Shown here in pieces: positions 62,516 through 64,000 of a DNA stretch of 64,000 nucleotides. Positions within the stretch are counted from its first letter, which is position 1. Each line of letters begins with the position of its first letter. The notes beneath the pieces are model-generated. The model searched no databases. It saw nothing but the letters and a program-made list of their open reading frames with translations, and had not been told where the DNA came from. Origin of the DNA: Archilochus colubris (Eukaryota; Chordata; Aves; Apodiformes; Trochilidae); the NCBI GenBank assembly GCA_023079485.1, contig CM041085.1:31543121-31607120 (forward strand), given 5' to 3'. Both the position numbers and the translations under genes were made by a program.

Positions 62516-64000
62516 CACAACAAAACCAGCCCAACTTTTAAACAGGATTATACCAACCACTGAGCAAATACTTAAAAAAAAGAAAATTCACCAAGAATAT
62601 GCATTTATATCAGAGCTCCAGTTTGTTCTACTTCAGACACACGATGCAGAGATTTGGAGCACACAGACAGTGATCACAGGTTTTATTTCATTTTCATTGT
62701 ACAAAGAATAAGCTACTCTGAGCACTAAATACAACCTAAATTATTATACCACATCATCAGGAATTACAAGACTTGGAAAAATAGCACTTACTCCTCTGTG
62801 TTTTATAGGTAAATCAATTTCTCTATGCCATTTCTCAAATCTTAAAAGTAAAGGCAGGGACTCTTTTCTGCCACCCTTTACAGATGCAGTTTCAGAGGAA
62901 ATCCCCAGAGAATCCCATCCCATCCCCCAAACGCTATTCGTATTTGCACATGGACTTCTCCAAACTAGGACAGTTTAACCTCTCAGTAAAATGAGCCCTG
63001 CCTTTCCCCTGCTAATGATACTGAAATTTTATATTTTTTTTATTCAAGCAATATGTTTCATGCTTTTTGTTTTGGATTGTCATCTGAAGTACAACAAATC
63101 ATCCTGAATGCAACATCATTCTAGTACCATGATGCTATTTCCCTTCAATTCAAGAGTTGTTGTATCCACTTATCATCATAAAAATGTTTTGAAGAATATA
63201 CTAGTATGTGAAGACTGTCTTTTGTAAAGCCATAATCAAAAAATAACTGTCATTGTAATTAAAATCTCCCAACCAAAACTGTCAACATTCTGCCAAACTC
63301 ATGGAGTCACAGTGTGGAAAAAGCTTCACTTGAAAAAAAGAGCCGTCCACAAAGACTCAGTTTTTTGTAGTAATCAGAAGTTACCTCATTCCAGCTGCAA
63401 CCACCTCCTGTAACAATACAAGCAGTAGCCACTAAAGAGCCCCATGACAGTGGATAGTTACTGCAAAGATAGAATTGGCAGCAGCTTCTTTTTTGCCTCA
63501 GGATAAGATCTGGGATGATCAGACCAGAGACAGGTGGTGGACAGTGAAGCATCACTAAGTACTAAGCATGAAGGGAAAAAAGAAGAGTAAATTCCCCTGA
63601 GATGACAGGTTAAAATTCTTCCCTATGGGTTGCTCAGAATACAGTCAAGTTGCAATCAGGTTCCCTAAGCAAGTCAGAGATGTGTTGAAGTATTACAGGC
63701 AAGGACACAAACAGACCCAGATTTCAAAGCCTCCCCCCAGAGCCAACAAAAACCCCACTTCCCCTCTGCAAACTGTGCCTGTTGCTCGGTCTACAGCTAT
63801 CATTTACATCCTTTCCCAACGTGGCATTAGAAGTATCATATTGCCCTGTATGGAAGAGAATCAGCCCCTTATTTACTTCAGAGGCCAAGTATGTTTTTAT
63901 TGCTCAAGTACATAAGCTCCATTATTTCATAGCACAGAGTTAACACCACTGTGAAGAAAAAATGAGCTACAGTCAACTTCTTCAGCGTGGATAAAGAGGA

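Larger units (their letters stand above)
35887..64000 (-). other. PLEKHG1 upstream intron(s) in the 5' untranslated region
   Basis: From the acceptor at 35888-35887 to the right edge there is no recognisable coding exon of PLEKHG1 or any other gene. The human gene also begins with untranslated exons separated by long introns. The stretch holds CR1 fragments (45092-45580, 46395-46866, 47559-47625, 56208-56286 and perhaps 42905-42945) and simple repeats. Otherwise it is unique AT-rich sequence. Untranslated exons could be hidden here. Two weak candidates are listed in the findings (near 41.2 and 48.6 kb). Confidence 0.7.

Noticed and set aside
1..64000. CRISPR array, phage, operon or other prokaryotic-type system
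   Set aside because: No regularly spaced direct repeats, no dense gene packing and no ribosome binding sites. The window is spliced vertebrate DNA.
1..64000. tRNA, rRNA, snRNA or known microRNA genes
   Set aside because: No B-box GGTTCGAATCC-type motif, snRNA start or other hallmark was seen by eye. A covariance-model scan could still find a diverged copy.

Overview
This window is ordinary vertebrate nuclear DNA, almost certainly from a bird. It holds one multi-exon gene with consensus GT-AG splice sites and introns from 88 bp to more than 28 kb. The background is AT-rich and CpG-poor, and the only recognisable transposons are CR1 LINE fragments, several with the (ATTCTATG)n-type 3' tail typical of avian CR1. 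I saw no Alu/B1-type SINEs, no LTR element, no tRNA or rRNA gene, no CRISPR array and nothing bacterial. The species cannot be read from this sequence.

The one gene I can support is PLEKHG1, a Dbl-family Rho guanine-nucleotide exchange factor, on the minus strand, so it reads from right to left. Nine coding exons lie in the window (first coding exon 35348-35767, then 18473-18573, 13139-13208, 6242-6288, 4853-5003, 3715-3846, 1212-1394, 1028-1123, 826-912). Spliced, they give 1287 nt, or 429 codons, in one open frame with matching phases at every junction. They encode the Ser-rich N-terminus, the whole DH (RhoGEF) domain and essentially the whole PH domain. The long C-terminal part of the protein lies beyond base 1. 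The 5' end of the transcript lies at an unknown distance to the right: bases 35887-64000 look like intron between 5'-untranslated exons.

Layout: 1-6.3 kb is the compact DH-PH exon cluster, with one CR1 in an intron. 6.3-35.3 kb holds three long introns (6.9, 5.3 and 16.8 kb) with two tiny exons between them and a CR1 in two pieces at 32.3-34.1 kb. 35.3-35.9 kb is the start-codon exon. 35.9-64 kb is the upstream intron, with a cluster of CR1 insertions at 45.1-47.6 kb, scattered simple repeats, and two weak candidates for alternative first or untranslated exons near 41.2 and 48.6 kb.

No previously undescribed system is visible. The items worth checking are modest: an open frame running upstream of the start codon, a short uORF at the first base of the start-codon exon, the split CR1, the CR1 cluster, a CpG-rich patch with an AP-1 site, and one strong perfect hairpin.
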